The notes: generated by a model from the sequence alone, not told the origin. A stretch of 64,000 nt of DNA from CALJFL01 sp963669435 (GCA_963669435.1 OY770025.1:3100001-3164000), one strand, 5' to 3'. Shown: positions 1-8,099, counted from the first letter of the stretch. Translations and numbers: made by a program.

Positions 1-798
1 TCGGCCATTATCTTTAATACCTCGCGCATACTCGGTCCGGCGGTTGGCGCCTGGATGCTGATTCACTTTTCCCTCCCGGCGACGTTTATCCTGGCAGGGG
101 TGGCCTTCCTGGCGGCGCTACCCATGCTGCTGGCGGTGCAGGTTACGCCACCGCCAAGACCCGCGGAAAAACTTGCCCTGGGCAGGGAGTTTGTTGAGGG
201 CATTGCCTATGTAAAGCAACACCGCGCAATCAAACTGGTACTGGGCTACACCTTGATGAACGGCATGCTCGGTCGCACCACCCTGGAATTATTGCCTGCC
301 CTGTCGGGCCGGTTGCTGGCGGGAGACTCCACTACCCTGGCGACGCTGACCGCGTCGGGCGGCGTCGGCTCAATTATTGGTGGCTTGATTGTCAGTCAGC
401 AAAGCTCTCGCGAGCGCCAGCTGTTGCAGCTGATCACCGCTGCGCTGATCGTAGCTTCGCTGTGCTTGTTCTGCCTTTACTGGTTAGAGTCGCTGGTGAT
501 GGTTGCCGCGACTATCTTTCTGGTGAGTATGACCGCGACCATGATTGGTACCGGCAGTCAGGCACTGGCCCAACTGGGCGTGGGCGAGGCCTACCGGGGG
601 CGGGTGCTGAGTTTGTGGGCGGTCCTGGCCATGGGCTCTCCGGCCATCGGTGCTCTGTTGATGGGTACCGTCGCCGACTTGTTCGGCTTTCGCCCGGTAT
701 TCATGGGCTTTGCTATTGCGGGTTTAGTTGCTGTCTCGGTGCTGTATCGCAAGCGTGATTGGCTGCTGCATTTCGAAGGCTTTCGCGGCCAGACGTGA
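1..798 (+). CDS. MFS transporter, C-terminal part (5' truncated by window edge)
   Basis: The reading frame is open from base 1, so the gene begins outside the window. The visible 265 residues hold alternating hydrophobic helices typical of the second half of a major facilitator transporter, with a hydrophilic central loop after residue ~50 and six membrane segments after it. The NTSRILGPAVGAW stretch near the start resembles helix 5 of the EntS-like/MFS_3 exporters. Substrate cannot be read from sequence. It stands alone; the next gene on this strand is recA, and a small minus-strand gene lies between them. Confidence 0.8.
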   Translation, partial: SAIIFNTSRILGPAVGAWMLIHFSLPATFILAGVAFLAALPMLLAVQVTPPPRPAEKLALGREFVEGIAYVKQHRAIKLVLGYTLMNGMLGRTTLELLPALSGRLLAGDSTTLATLTASGGVGSIIGGLIVSQQSSRERQLLQLITAALIVASLCLFCLYWLESLVMVAATIFLVSMTATMIGTGSQALAQLGVGEAYRGRVLSLWAVLAMGSPAIGALLMGTVADLFGFRPVFMGFAIAGLVAVSVLYRKRDWLLHFEGFRGQT

Positions 799-816
799 GA
801 GTGTTCCAGGGTCTGG

Positions 817-1080
817 TTAGCGCGCAACCCACTGGTCGTTTTCTCGGCGCAATTGCAGTTTTTCTGCGCACAGCTGTTCCGGATCTCCAATATCGGTAGC
901 TACCCCGGCCAATCCCGCGGCCCCGCCCATTGACTGTTCCTGGCGGATGCATTTTCGCATTGCACTTTCGTTAGCCTGCAGTTGCTCCTCGGCACTGGGG
1001 TTTCGACCCTGCTGATAGGGACCGCTCCAGTACCAGTAGGCAGCGGCGGCGATGATCGCGATCGAGATAAGTCTTCCCAT
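817..1080 (-). CDS. Small single-pass membrane protein of unknown function
   Basis: An 87-residue protein with one N-terminal hydrophobic segment (about residues 3-20, rich in Ile and Ala, ending YWYWSG) followed by a charged, probably periplasmic tail with two cysteines (about positions 44 and 71). No family is recognised. It sits convergent to the MFS gene and divergent from recA, and coding-like composition with a clean start just upstream of the recA regulatory region supports it being real. Function unknown. Confidence 0.6.
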   Translation of the reverse strand: MGRLISIAIIAAAAYWYWSGPYQQGRNPSAEEQLQANESAMRKCIRQEQSMGGAAGLAGVATDIGDPEQLCAEKLQLRRENDQWVAR

Positions 1081-1281
1081 GGTCTCTTGGTCTCCCGTGA
1101 GGCCTGCCGCGGGGGTTGGGCTTTGATCAGGTCAGGGCAGAGCCCAGTTGTTATCGCGGCGCCTACTGGGAGTTTAGACTACAACAGATATCGCACCTGT
1201 CGCCTATTCATACAGGTTTTTTCGAGCGAGCGGATTTGGCTGAAATTCCCGGGCTTTAGGGCTTGCATTTCAATTTCAAAG

Positions 1282-1301
1282 CACTGAGTATATATACAGT
1301 A
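1282..1301 (+). promoter_or_regulatory. LexA/SOS box of recA
   Basis: The 20-mer matches the gammaproteobacterial LexA consensus (TACTGTATATATATACAGTA) at 17 of 20 positions; the core is CTGA-N8-ACAG, one base off CTGT-N8-ACAG. A possible -35 (TTGCAT at 1263-1268) lies 17 nt before a -10-like GAGTAT that overlaps the box, so LexA binding would block the promoter. It lies 86 bases before the recA ATG, leaving a longish untranslated leader. Confidence 0.85.
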
Positions 1302-1386
1302 GTTTTACTGTATGGCTTTTGACAAAAACACGGCACTACTCGGACAACACAGCAGACAACACAAACGGGGCAACGGGAGAAGTCAC

Positions 1387-2430
1387 ATGGATACAAATAA
1401 AGAAAAGGCACTGGATGCGGCGCTGAGTCAGATCGAACGTCAGTTTGGTAAAGGCACGGTCATGCGTATGGGGGACCGTGAGCACGTAGAAATACCCTCC
1501 ATCTCCACCGGCTCGCTGGGGCTGGATATTGCACTGGGCATAGGTGGACTGCCCAAGGGGCGTATCTGTGAGATTTACGGTCCGGAATCCTCCGGCAAAA
1601 CCACGCTCACACTGCAGGTGATTGCGGAGGCTCAGAAGGCCGGTGGTACAGCGGCATTCATCGACGCTGAGCATGCCCTGGACCCGGTATATGCGGAAAA
1701 GCTCGGCGTGCAAATGGACGAGTTGTTAATGTCACAGCCGGACACCGGTGAGCAAGCCCTGGAGGTGGCCGAGATGCTGGTGCGCTCCGGCGCGGTAGAC
1801 GTACTGGTGGTCGACTCGGTGGCAGCGCTGACACCAAAGGCAGAAATTGAAGGTGAAATGGGAGACTCGCACGTGGGTCTGCAGGCCCGCCTGCTCAGCC
1901 AGGCCATGCGCAAACTTACCGGAGCCATCAAGCAAACCAACTGTCTGGTCATCTTTATCAACCAGATCCGCATGAAGATCGGTGTGATGTTCGGCTCACC
2001 GGAGACCACCACCGGTGGTAACGCGCTCAAATTCTACTCCTCGGTACGCCTGGATATCCGCCGTATCGGTGCGGTGAAAGATGGCGACGAAGTTGTCGGC
2101 AACGAGACCAGGGTCAAGGTGGTCAAGAACAAGGTATCGCCACCGTTTAAACAGGCCGAGTTCCAGATTATGTACGGCAAGGGCATCTACCATATGGGCG
2201 AAGTGGTCGATTGGGGCGTCAAGCTCAACCTGGTCGATAAGTCCGGTGCCTGGTATTCCTACAAGGGGGACAAGATCGGTCAGGGCAAGGCTAACGCGTC
2301 CAAATTCCTGGACGACAACCCGGCGGTGGCCAACGAAATTGAGTCTGCCATTCGCGCGCAGACCTTGAATGTGGGCAAGCCGACTCCAGCGGAAGAGGAG
2401 ACCGCTGAAGCCAGCACGGAGCAGGAATAA
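1387..2430 (+). CDS. recA: RecA recombinase
   Basis: DNA-dependent ATPase that forms the nucleoprotein filament for homologous recombination and triggers LexA self-cleavage. The protein is 347 residues, the usual length. It begins MDTNKEKALDAAL, has Walker A GPESSGKT at residues 65-72, Walker B LVVVDSVAAL, the L2-region signature INQIRMKIGVMFG, and an acidic C-terminal tail (EEETAEASTEQE). The frame stays open upstream to 1312, but the ATG at 1387 is preceded by GGGAGA at 6-nt spacing and gives the standard N-terminus. Regulated by the SOS box upstream; followed by a strong hairpin terminator and then recX. Confidence 0.99.
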   Translation: MDTNKEKALDAALSQIERQFGKGTVMRMGDREHVEIPSISTGSLGLDIALGIGGLPKGRICEIYGPESSGKTTLTLQVIAEAQKAGGTAAFIDAEHALDPVYAEKLGVQMDELLMSQPDTGEQALEVAEMLVRSGAVDVLVVDSVAALTPKAEIEGEMGDSHVGLQARLLSQAMRKLTGAIKQTNCLVIFINQIRMKIGVMFGSPETTTGGNALKFYSSVRLDIRRIGAVKDGDEVVGNETRVKVVKNKVSPPFKQAEFQIMYGKGIYHMGEVVDWGVKLNLVDKSGAWYSYKGDKIGQGKANASKFLDDNPAVANEIESAIRAQTLNVGKPTPAEEETAEASTEQE

Positions 2431-2459
2431 TCACTGAGCCTAATCCAACCTTCCCCACT

Positions 2460-2542
2460 AGGCGCCGGTACCGCTTCCGGCCGAACTCCACTTATACCAC
2501 TCCCGGTTCGGCCGGAAGCGGTTCCGGCGCCTCTTTTCTTTT
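2460..2542 (+). terminator. Very strong intrinsic terminator/attenuator between recA and recX
   Basis: Arms 2460-2486 and 2506-2532 pair over 27 positions with a single mismatch around a 19-nt loop, then a T-rich run (TCTTTTCTTTT) follows. The recX ATG at 2545 lies only three bases after the run. In E. coli recX is expressed by about 5-10 % readthrough of the recA terminator; the same arrangement is inferred here, with an unusually long stem. Confidence 0.92.
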
Positions 2543-2544
2543 CG

Positions 2545-3153
2545 ATGTCTGATACACAGTTCAATAGGCGATCTTTCAAACGCTCTAATCGACATTCAGA
2601 GCAACAAATGAAGACAGACCCGGGAGCAGAGTCTATTGGCCGGTCTGGCAACGACCCGCACTCGGATATCGCTCCGGGCGAGTGGGAACAACTCGAAGCG
2701 ATAAACCCCAGCGATATCCGCCTGGCTGCGATGGATCTACTGGCGCGACGCGAGCACACGCGCGTTGAGTTGAAACGCAAGTTGCTGAAGCGTTTCGACG
2801 ATGCAGAACTTATCGATGAGCAGCTAGCGCGTCTTGTTGATGAAAACCTGCAATCCGATGCGCGCTATGCCGAGAGCTTCGTGCGCCAGCGCTTTGACCG
2901 TGGCCACGGCCCCCTGCGGATTCGCCAGGAGATGCGCCAGCGCGGGATTCAAGATGACGAGATAGAGTCGGCGATGCTAGCTGACGAGTTCGACTGGCAT
3001 GAGAGTGCGCAGCGTGTGTTGGAGCGTAAGTTTGGCCCTGCGCCGCCTGCAGATATCAAGGAGAAGGCTCGGCGGGTGAGGTTTATGCAATATCGAGGAT
3101 TTAGCGCGGAGCATTACCAGCAATGGTTTTGCTGGGATGATAAAGAGTCGTAG
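2545..3153 (+). CDS. recX: Regulatory protein RecX
   Basis: RecX caps and dampens RecA filaments. The C-terminal ~145 residues carry the family pattern: IRLAAMDLLARREHTRVEL near residue 57, the repeated three-helix units, VRQRFDRGHGPLRIRQEMRQRG, and the ending RVRFMQYRGFSAEHYQQW. At 202 residues it is about 50 longer than most RecX proteins because of a polar, low-complexity N-terminus. The ATG at 2545 has no Shine-Dalgarno site and abuts the recA terminator; ATG 2608 (MKTDPG) is an alternative start, giving 181 residues. Position downstream of recA confirms the call. Confidence 0.93.
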   Translation: MSDTQFNRRSFKRSNRHSEQQMKTDPGAESIGRSGNDPHSDIAPGEWEQLEAINPSDIRLAAMDLLARREHTRVELKRKLLKRFDDAELIDEQLARLVDENLQSDARYAESFVRQRFDRGHGPLRIRQEMRQRGIQDDEIESAMLADEFDWHESAQRVLERKFGPAPPADIKEKARRVRFMQYRGFSAEHYQQWFCWDDKES

Positions 3154-3278
3154 CTAGGTCTTCACTGCCGGAATCAACGATGTTCGCGATACGGCCGAAT
3201 TAGATTATACGCCATTATTTACATAGTTCATCGACAGCTATACCTTTCAACGCCATGTAAATCGCTAGGGTTGTAAGC

Positions 3279-3485
3279 ATGACTACCGTAACAGTATCGC
3301 CAAAGTTTCAGGTAGTGATTCCCAAGGAGGTACGAGAATCTATGGGAATTGTCTCCGGACAAAAATTGCAGGTCATGACCCATCGAAACAGAATCGTATT
3401 TGTTCCGCTGAAACCAATGAAGCACTTGCGTGGTCTTCTCAAGGATATTGATACAGATGTAGAGCAGGAGTCTGACCGGGTGTGA
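3279..3485 (+). CDS. AbrB/SpoVT-type antitoxin, apparently orphan
   Basis: A 68-residue swapped-hairpin AbrB-family DNA-binding protein. Residues 1-45 (TVSPKFQVVIPKEVRESMGI, then SGQKLQVM) match the SpoVT-AbrB fold used by VapB/MazE antitoxins; the last ~20 residues (HLRGLLKDIDTDVEQESDRV) look like the toxin-neutralising tail. No full toxin follows. A GTG at 3482 overlaps its stop by four bases (GTGA) and would encode only 16 residues before a stop, a possible relic of the partner toxin. It lies beside a complete VapBC pair on the other strand. Confidence 0.8.
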   Translation: MTTVTVSPKFQVVIPKEVRESMGIVSGQKLQVMTHRNRIVFVPLKPMKHLRGLLKDIDTDVEQESDRV

Positions 3486-3532
3486 ATGACGTTAATGCCT
3501 CGGCAATGAATGGGCTCGGACGCGATAGATGA
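3482..3532 (+). pseudogene. Possible vestigial VapC-like toxin start
   Basis: A 16-codon frame starting GTG, overlapping the antitoxin stop by 4 bases as in coupled toxin-antitoxin genes. Its VNDVNASAMNGL resembles the N-terminus of PIN toxins (usually V-x-V-D-A-S-A-W-L), but the catalytic Asp is Asn here and the frame stops. The length is too short to be decisive. Confidence 0.25.
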
Positions 3533-3578
3533 AGTGTCGAGCAAAATTCAATCTGCTATCGGTTGCCAAATAGAGTGA

Positions 3579-3974
3579 TTAGCCCGCGCTCATCCAGTTA
3601 TCAGTCACAAGCCCTGGCACGCGTGAAAATTCGCGGGAATTGTTAGTCACCAGCGGTAATTGCCTGGACAGTGCGTGAGCGGCAATCCAGGTATCGTTAG
3701 GCCCAATTGGGTGTGTTTTTAGGGCGGCTCGAATAACACCGTACGTCTGTGACTCGTTTTCTGTTAAGGGAAGCACCCGGATTGCGCTGACAAAATCCAG
3801 TAATGCCTTTCGATTTTGTTCTCGACGACTGGAGGCTGAATTCTCTACGCCGTACTCCAACTCTCCGAGTACGATTGTTGAAATAAAGCAATCTTCCACG
3901 GCGGATTTCGGCTTCAGTCCAGGGGCCCGCTTAATCAGATACACACAGGTGTCAGTGTCGAGCATGCATTGCAT
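3579..3974 (-). CDS. vapC: VapC-family PIN-domain toxin ribonuclease
   Basis: A 131-residue PIN domain, the normal VapC length. It starts MQCMLDTDTCVYLIK with catalytic Asp6; Glu38 lies in STIVLGELEYGVE, Asp94 in GPNDTWIAAHAL, and the last conserved patch is LVTNNSREFSRVPGL. VapC toxins are Mg-dependent endoribonucleases that cut tRNA or rRNA and are held inactive by VapB. The ATG at 3974 shares one base with the VapB stop (TAATG), so the two are translationally coupled. A second in-frame Met at residue 4 could be the true start. Confidence 0.92.
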   Translation of the reverse strand: MQCMLDTDTCVYLIKRAPGLKPKSAVEDCFISTIVLGELEYGVENSASSRREQNRKALLDFVSAIRVLPLTENESQTYGVIRAALKTHPIGPNDTWIAAHALSRQLPLVTNNSREFSRVPGLVTDNWMSAG

Positions 3975-4243
3975 TAATCAAAACTCACTCGATCTTCCTG
4001 CGGCAGTTCTGTCTCATTTCGATTCAACACAGCATCGATAAAGTCATCGCTGGGGCGGGTTGAGTTGGCCCAATAGTCGTCCCAGTTGCTATAGCGAGGA
4101 CTAAGGATCAAGTGATGACCAATCTGGCGTACCGAAACTTCATCACAGCCGGTGGCAAATCGAAATTTCTTGGGTAGCCGGACTGCCTGGGACTTACCCG
4201 ACATAAACACTTTTGCGACATCGGCTGATTCTGTCTTTGGCAT
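3974..4243 (-). CDS. vapB: VapB-family antitoxin
   Basis: An 89-residue antitoxin and DNA-binding autoregulator of the VapBC module. The N-terminal half carries the VapB-type AbrB fold (VFMSGKSQAVRLPKKFRF); the C-terminal half, with YWANSTRPSDDFIDAVLNR, is the toxin-wrapping tail. The ATG at 4243 is chosen because GGAGGT sits five bases upstream; a GTG four codons earlier overlaps that ribosome site and is unlikely. It is transcribed first, from an AT-rich promoter with two palindromes immediately upstream. Confidence 0.9.
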   Translation of the reverse strand: MPKTESADVAKVFMSGKSQAVRLPKKFRFATGCDEVSVRQIGHHLILSPRYSNWDDYWANSTRPSDDFIDAVLNRNETELPQEDRVSFD

Positions 4244-4253
4244 GGTTACCTCC

Positions 4254-4303
4254 ACTATTTGGTAGCAGGATACACCAAATAGTATATATTAAAAATATAT
4301 ACT
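4254..4303 (-). promoter_or_regulatory. VapBC promoter with two perfect inverted repeats
   Basis: The first repeat is ACTATTTGGT (4254-4263) and ACCAAATAGT (4274-4283), 10 bp perfect with a 10-nt spacer, so the half-sites are two helical turns apart. The second is AGTATATATT (4281-4290) and AATATATACT (4294-4303), also 10 bp perfect, overlapping the first. A minus-strand -10 (TATACT, 4286-4281) is embedded. This fits autorepression by a VapB/VapC complex. Confidence 0.75.
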
Positions 4304-4716
4304 TTTAATCAGATTTAACCAGTTCTTCCGCCGATAACTCTAGGTGGTACCTGAATTGGATGTACCGGCGCGTCTTCCCGTTGAGAGTTAGATACCCGGA
4401 GCACACGATGCTGATAGTGGAGTGAGCCTGCAATCTATATATAGCCACCGAAGCGGCCATCGGTGACTAAGCTGTTGTTAACTCTAGTTTTAACGTGCGG
4501 TCGCTGGATAGCTTCTGGATTTCTCCGGCGATGTGATAAGGCTTCTGTCGTCAAATATAAAGAAAAACTGCCCAAGATCATCGATTATCCGGTCCGACAT
4601 ACATAACCGGATTAGATGATTGCGCTGCAGGCCAATCTATAGAGGCAGTCACAGTTAGAGGGCTCAGCGGCGCTCTGCATACAAGAAATTGACCTGTACA
4701 GCCTGATCCGAACGCA
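4304..4716. other. Intergenic stretch without a recognised gene
   Basis: About 410 bases between the VapBC promoter and the first SDR. It is more AT-rich than its surroundings and has frequent stops in all frames. A short coding-like phrase on the plus strand near 4350-4393 (VVPELDVPARLPVES) ends in a stop and is not enough to call a gene remnant. No terminator or tRNA was seen. Confidence 0.5.
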
Positions 4717-5577
4717 ATGGACGATATGACCATGACCACGTCGAAGCAGACCTCAGCGGCTAAACCTCGCACTGTTTACATCACCGGCGGCATGAGCGGC
4801 CTCGGTAAAGCGCTTGCTGTGGAGTACCTGCAACGTGGCGCTCGCGTAGCTGTATTCGACTTGCGCGTTGATGAGCAGGCTTTCGCAGAGTGGCAGGGAG
4901 ATAGGGAAGGTGCCGAGCCGTCAGTCTTCACCTGTGCAGGCGATGTCACCAACTATGAGCAGATAGAGTCAGCAGTCGACCAAGCTATGGCCGCAATTGG
5001 CCCACCGGACCTCGCTATCAACTGCGCGGGTATCAATCGTGCTGCTCCCTTTGAATCCTTGACTGCACAGCAGTTCGAACAGGTTCTTGCGGTTAACGTC
5101 TTCGGCTCGCGCAACTTTGCTGAAGCCGTGCTTCCGATCATGCATCCAGGGTCGCGGCTGGCATTGGTAGCTTCAATGGCGGGCTTTGTCGCAAATTACT
5201 CGTACGCGGCCTACAGTGCTTCAAAATTTGCTGTCGTTGGTCTTGGTCGCGTGTTGCGCCTTGAATACAAGCCCAAGGGGATTGACGTCAGCCTTATTTG
5301 TCCGCCGGAGGTGGATACACCGATGGTCGAGGACGAAATCAAGAACATGCACCCGGTGTCGAGGAAACTAAAGAGCTTCGGCGGATCGCTGTCACTCGAG
5401 CAGGCCATCGCTTCGATGCTAAAGGGTCTGGATGCCGGCAAGGGTGTGATCATTCCCGGTACCAAGGCCAAAATAACCTACTTCTGTAACCGCTACTTGC
5501 CCGACTTTCTGATGAATTTCTTTGTCGATCGCATTGTGCGCTCGGTGCTGACGGGAATGGAAGCGGGCAATGCGTAG
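4717..5577 (+). CDS. Short-chain dehydrogenase, 3-ketodihydrosphingosine-reductase-like (first of tandem pair)
   Basis: A 286-residue classical SDR. The NAD(P) loop TGGMSGLG is at residues 23-30, NCAG at 102-105, the catalytic Ser at 153 and YAAYSASK with Tyr166/Lys170. The stretch AYSASKFAVVGLGRVLR followed by ICPPEVDTPM resembles the KDSR branch (in human KDSR: TAYSASKFAIRGLAEAL and YPPDTDTPG). The C-terminus has a hydrophobic patch. Several Met codons (4717, 4726, 4732) could start it; none has a clear ribosome site. It is followed after 17 bases by a paralogue, so the two are probably one operon. Substrate is not proven; no serine palmitoyltransferase gene is in the window. Confidence 0.85.
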   Translation: MDDMTMTTSKQTSAAKPRTVYITGGMSGLGKALAVEYLQRGARVAVFDLRVDEQAFAEWQGDREGAEPSVFTCAGDVTNYEQIESAVDQAMAAIGPPDLAINCAGINRAAPFESLTAQQFEQVLAVNVFGSRNFAEAVLPIMHPGSRLALVASMAGFVANYSYAAYSASKFAVVGLGRVLRLEYKPKGIDVSLICPPEVDTPMVEDEIKNMHPVSRKLKSFGGSLSLEQAIASMLKGLDAGKGVIIPGTKAKITYFCNRYLPDFLMNFFVDRIVRSVLTGMEAGNA

Positions 5578-5594
5578 TTACCGGATGACCTTCC

Positions 5595-6401
5595 ATGGCC
5601 AGTGAACTCATCTACATAACCGGTGGCTCCAGTGGGATTGGTTTAAGCCTGGCCCGATTGTATGCCGGGCAGGGCAGTGATGTCGTACTGATCGCCAGGA
5701 ATGCGACGAAGTTAGGCACTGCAGTTGCTGAATGCGAGGGGCTGCGTACAAGTGCGGTTCAGAAAGTGACTGGGGTCTCACTAGATATCACCGACTACGA
5801 AAACCTGGCTGCCAGGTTTAATGGCGTGATGGAAGAACACGGTGTGCCGAACCTCGTTATTCTTTGTGCAGGTACGGCGGCGAATGCGACGTTTCTCGAT
5901 ACCAGTGCAGATGCCTTTGATGACGTAATGAACATTAATTTCGCGGGTAGTCGGGAACTGGTAAGGCAGGTATTGCCGCCGATGTTACAGCGCGGTTCCG
6001 GGAAGATCGGCCTGGTGTCATCAATGGCAGGGCTCACCGGCATCTATGGATACAGTGCTTACTCGGCCTCCAAGTTTGCCGTTAACGGTTTAGCGCAAGC
6101 CCTGAGCCAGGAGTTAGACGGTACTGGTGTTAGCGTGCATGTTATTTGCCCACCAGAGGTCAACACGCCAATGATCGAGGCTGAGTCTGCTTCGGCGGTG
6201 CCGCAAACACGCTTCCTGAAAGACTTGGTTGGCACGATGGAGCCTGACGTGGTCGCGGTAAAGATCGCTCGGGGATTGCAACGTGGAAAGGAGATGATCG
6301 TGCCCAGCTTTCGAGCCAAGGTGATGGCCGGTCTTGCACGCCATTTCCCGACGTTGTTTGCCTGGTGTTCGCAACAATTATTGCGTTGGAAATTTGGCTG
6401 A
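5595..6401 (+). CDS. Short-chain dehydrogenase, 3-ketodihydrosphingosine-reductase-like (second of pair)
   Basis: A 268-residue SDR and paralogue of the preceding gene. It begins almost directly with the cofactor loop (ITGGSSGIG, residues 8-16), has CAG at 91-93, Ser143 and YSAYSASK with Tyr156/Lys160, then ALSQELDGTGVSVHVICPPEVNTPM. The C-terminal ~30 residues (ARHFPTLFAWCSQQLLRW) are amphipathic and may associate with membrane, as in KDSR proteins. Lipid ketone reduction is the best guess from family resemblance, a steroid or other hydrophobic ketone the main alternative. Confidence 0.85.
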   Translation: MASELIYITGGSSGIGLSLARLYAGQGSDVVLIARNATKLGTAVAECEGLRTSAVQKVTGVSLDITDYENLAARFNGVMEEHGVPNLVILCAGTAANATFLDTSADAFDDVMNINFAGSRELVRQVLPPMLQRGSGKIGLVSSMAGLTGIYGYSAYSASKFAVNGLAQALSQELDGTGVSVHVICPPEVNTPMIEAESASAVPQTRFLKDLVGTMEPDVVAVKIARGLQRGKEMIVPSFRAKVMAGLARHFPTLFAWCSQQLLRWKFG

Positions 6402-6562
6402 CATTGATTGCATGCCTGGAATGCTGAAAAGAATCTACCATTAATGAGAGGTGCCTCAAACTAAAAAGGTCTGGTCTTGCTGCCGGTGCAACTGGGAAAT
6501 CGCGGCGGGTAAAACCAATAAGCATTTAAACACGCTCGCTATCGCTGCCGAGGAACATAAAT

Positions 6563-8044
6563 ATGTATCGCTCGAGATTTAACTTACTCTTCCTTACCGC
6601 TGTTCTTGGCCTTAACGCCGTCACGGGTGTGGCCGCTGAGCGCCCCAATATTGTGTTTATGCTGGTCGATAATTTTGGCTATGGCGACCTCGGTTCCTAC
6701 GGCGGTGGTATCGTGCGCGGTGTGCCCACACCGGAACTCGACAAGTTGGCGGCGGAAGGGATGCGGCTGACGAACTTCAATGTCGAACCGGAATGTACGC
6801 CATCGCGTTCGGCCTTTTTGACGGGCAGAATGCCAGTCCGCAGTGGCACCTCCTCTGTTGATCAAATGGGCGGACTGGTCGGGATGACGCCTTGGGAGTA
6901 CACCCTCGCCGAATTGTTATCGGACCACGGCTACGCCAGTGCCGCCTATGGTAAGTGGCATCTCGGTGAAGTGGCGGGGCGACTTCCCAACGACCAGGGA
7001 TTCGATGAGTGGTATGGCATTCTTAATTCCAGCAACGCGCCCTTGCGCGAGTTGCAGCCGGGCTACGACCCGGAGCTGGTGGAGCACGAGGGCGTGTACC
7101 GTGGCGTGAAAGGTAGCGAGAGTGAGCGCGTTGCAGATTATGATATGGCCAAGCGGCGCTTGCTCGATCGTGAGGTGACAGATCGCTCGGTGAATTATAT
7201 CGAGGAACATGCAGATTCTGAGGCGCCGTTTTTTCTTTATGTGCCGTTTTCCCTGCCGCACAGTCCACCGTTGCCTCACCCCGACTTTGATCGCAAAGGC
7301 CATAGCGACTACCAGAACGCCTTGGCGGAAATTGACCACAACGCCGGCCGTATTGTAACGGCGGTGGATGATGCAGGAATTGCAGAAGACACCATAGTCG
7401 TGTTCGCTAGCGACAATGGCCCCGAGACGATGCTGGGCATTGGTATCCAGTACGGTGGCCAGTCGGACTCCGGGCCTTTCCGCGGTGAGTTTCCCAGTGC
7501 CTGGGAGGGAGCTATACGCGTGCCGGCGATTATTCGTTGGCCCGGTCATACCACGCCCGGGCGCGTATCCAATGAAGTCGTGAGTATCCTCGACTTCTAC
7601 CGCACTTTCGCCAACGTCGCTGGCGCAAGTGAGGGCATCCCTCAGGACCGCCCGATTGACTCGGTTGATCAGACAGCGTTTTTGTTCGGCAATCAGCAAT
7701 CTTCCAACCGGGAACATCTCCTGGTTTTTTACGCCCAGGAACTGCTTGCGATCAAGTGGCGTAATTACAAAATTCACTTTATCACCCGCTCACCGTCTCG
7801 TGGCGCTGTCGTTCAGGCAGGTCAGTCTGTGCTGAGTTCGACGCACGATAAATTGGGGCTGCCGCAGATCTTCGATATTGAGAATGACCCCAAAGAACTT
7901 TGGAATATTGCTGCGGCAAATAACTGGTTGAAACCTGTGATCACACCGTTGCTCAGGGAGTATGCCATCAGTACCCGGCGTTATCCGAATGTAAAGCCGG
8001 GTGCTAAAGACGGTCCCGTTGCCGCGAGTGGAAACAATGAGTAA
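6563..8044 (+). CDS. Exported arylsulfatase (type I, formylglycine-dependent)
   Basis: Hydrolyses sulfate esters in the periplasm. The 493-residue protein has a signal peptide (residues 1-25, cut near GVAAERP), the N-terminal metal site NIVFMLVDNFGYGDLG, and the formylglycine signature C78-T-P-S-R82 followed by LTGR. GKWHLG (about residue 130) and ASDNGPET (about 285) are the other sulfatase landmarks. It needs a formylglycine-generating enzyme for the cysteine-type site; none is in this window. It overlaps the start region of the DUF3604 gene downstream, suggesting co-expression. Confidence 0.93.
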   Translation: MYRSRFNLLFLTAVLGLNAVTGVAAERPNIVFMLVDNFGYGDLGSYGGGIVRGVPTPELDKLAAEGMRLTNFNVEPECTPSRSAFLTGRMPVRSGTSSVDQMGGLVGMTPWEYTLAELLSDHGYASAAYGKWHLGEVAGRLPNDQGFDEWYGILNSSNAPLRELQPGYDPELVEHEGVYRGVKGSESERVADYDMAKRRLLDREVTDRSVNYIEEHADSEAPFFLYVPFSLPHSPPLPHPDFDRKGHSDYQNALAEIDHNAGRIVTAVDDAGIAEDTIVVFASDNGPETMLGIGIQYGGQSDSGPFRGEFPSAWEGAIRVPAIIRWPGHTTPGRVSNEVVSILDFYRTFANVAGASEGIPQDRPIDSVDQTAFLFGNQQSSNREHLLVFYAQELLAIKWRNYKIHFITRSPSRGAVVQAGQSVLSSTHDKLGLPQIFDIENDPKELWNIAAANNWLKPVITPLLREYAISTRRYPNVKPGAKDGPVAASGNNE

Positions 8045-8099
8045 GCCGTTCTCGGATCACATTTCGAGGCGGCGCGTATTCGCCATAAAGGAGTTGGGC

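Noticed and set aside
2280..2780. 166-codon minus-strand frame across the recA-recX junction
   Set aside because: Covers recA, the terminator and recX in antisense; the hairpin and both real genes explain the region.
4350..4393. Coding-like phrase VVPELDVPARLPVES near the VapBC region
   Set aside because: Too short, begins after a stop and has no recognised relative; not enough for a gene relic.
6917..7777. 286-codon minus-strand frame
   Set aside because: Antisense to the first arylsulfatase, with no motifs.
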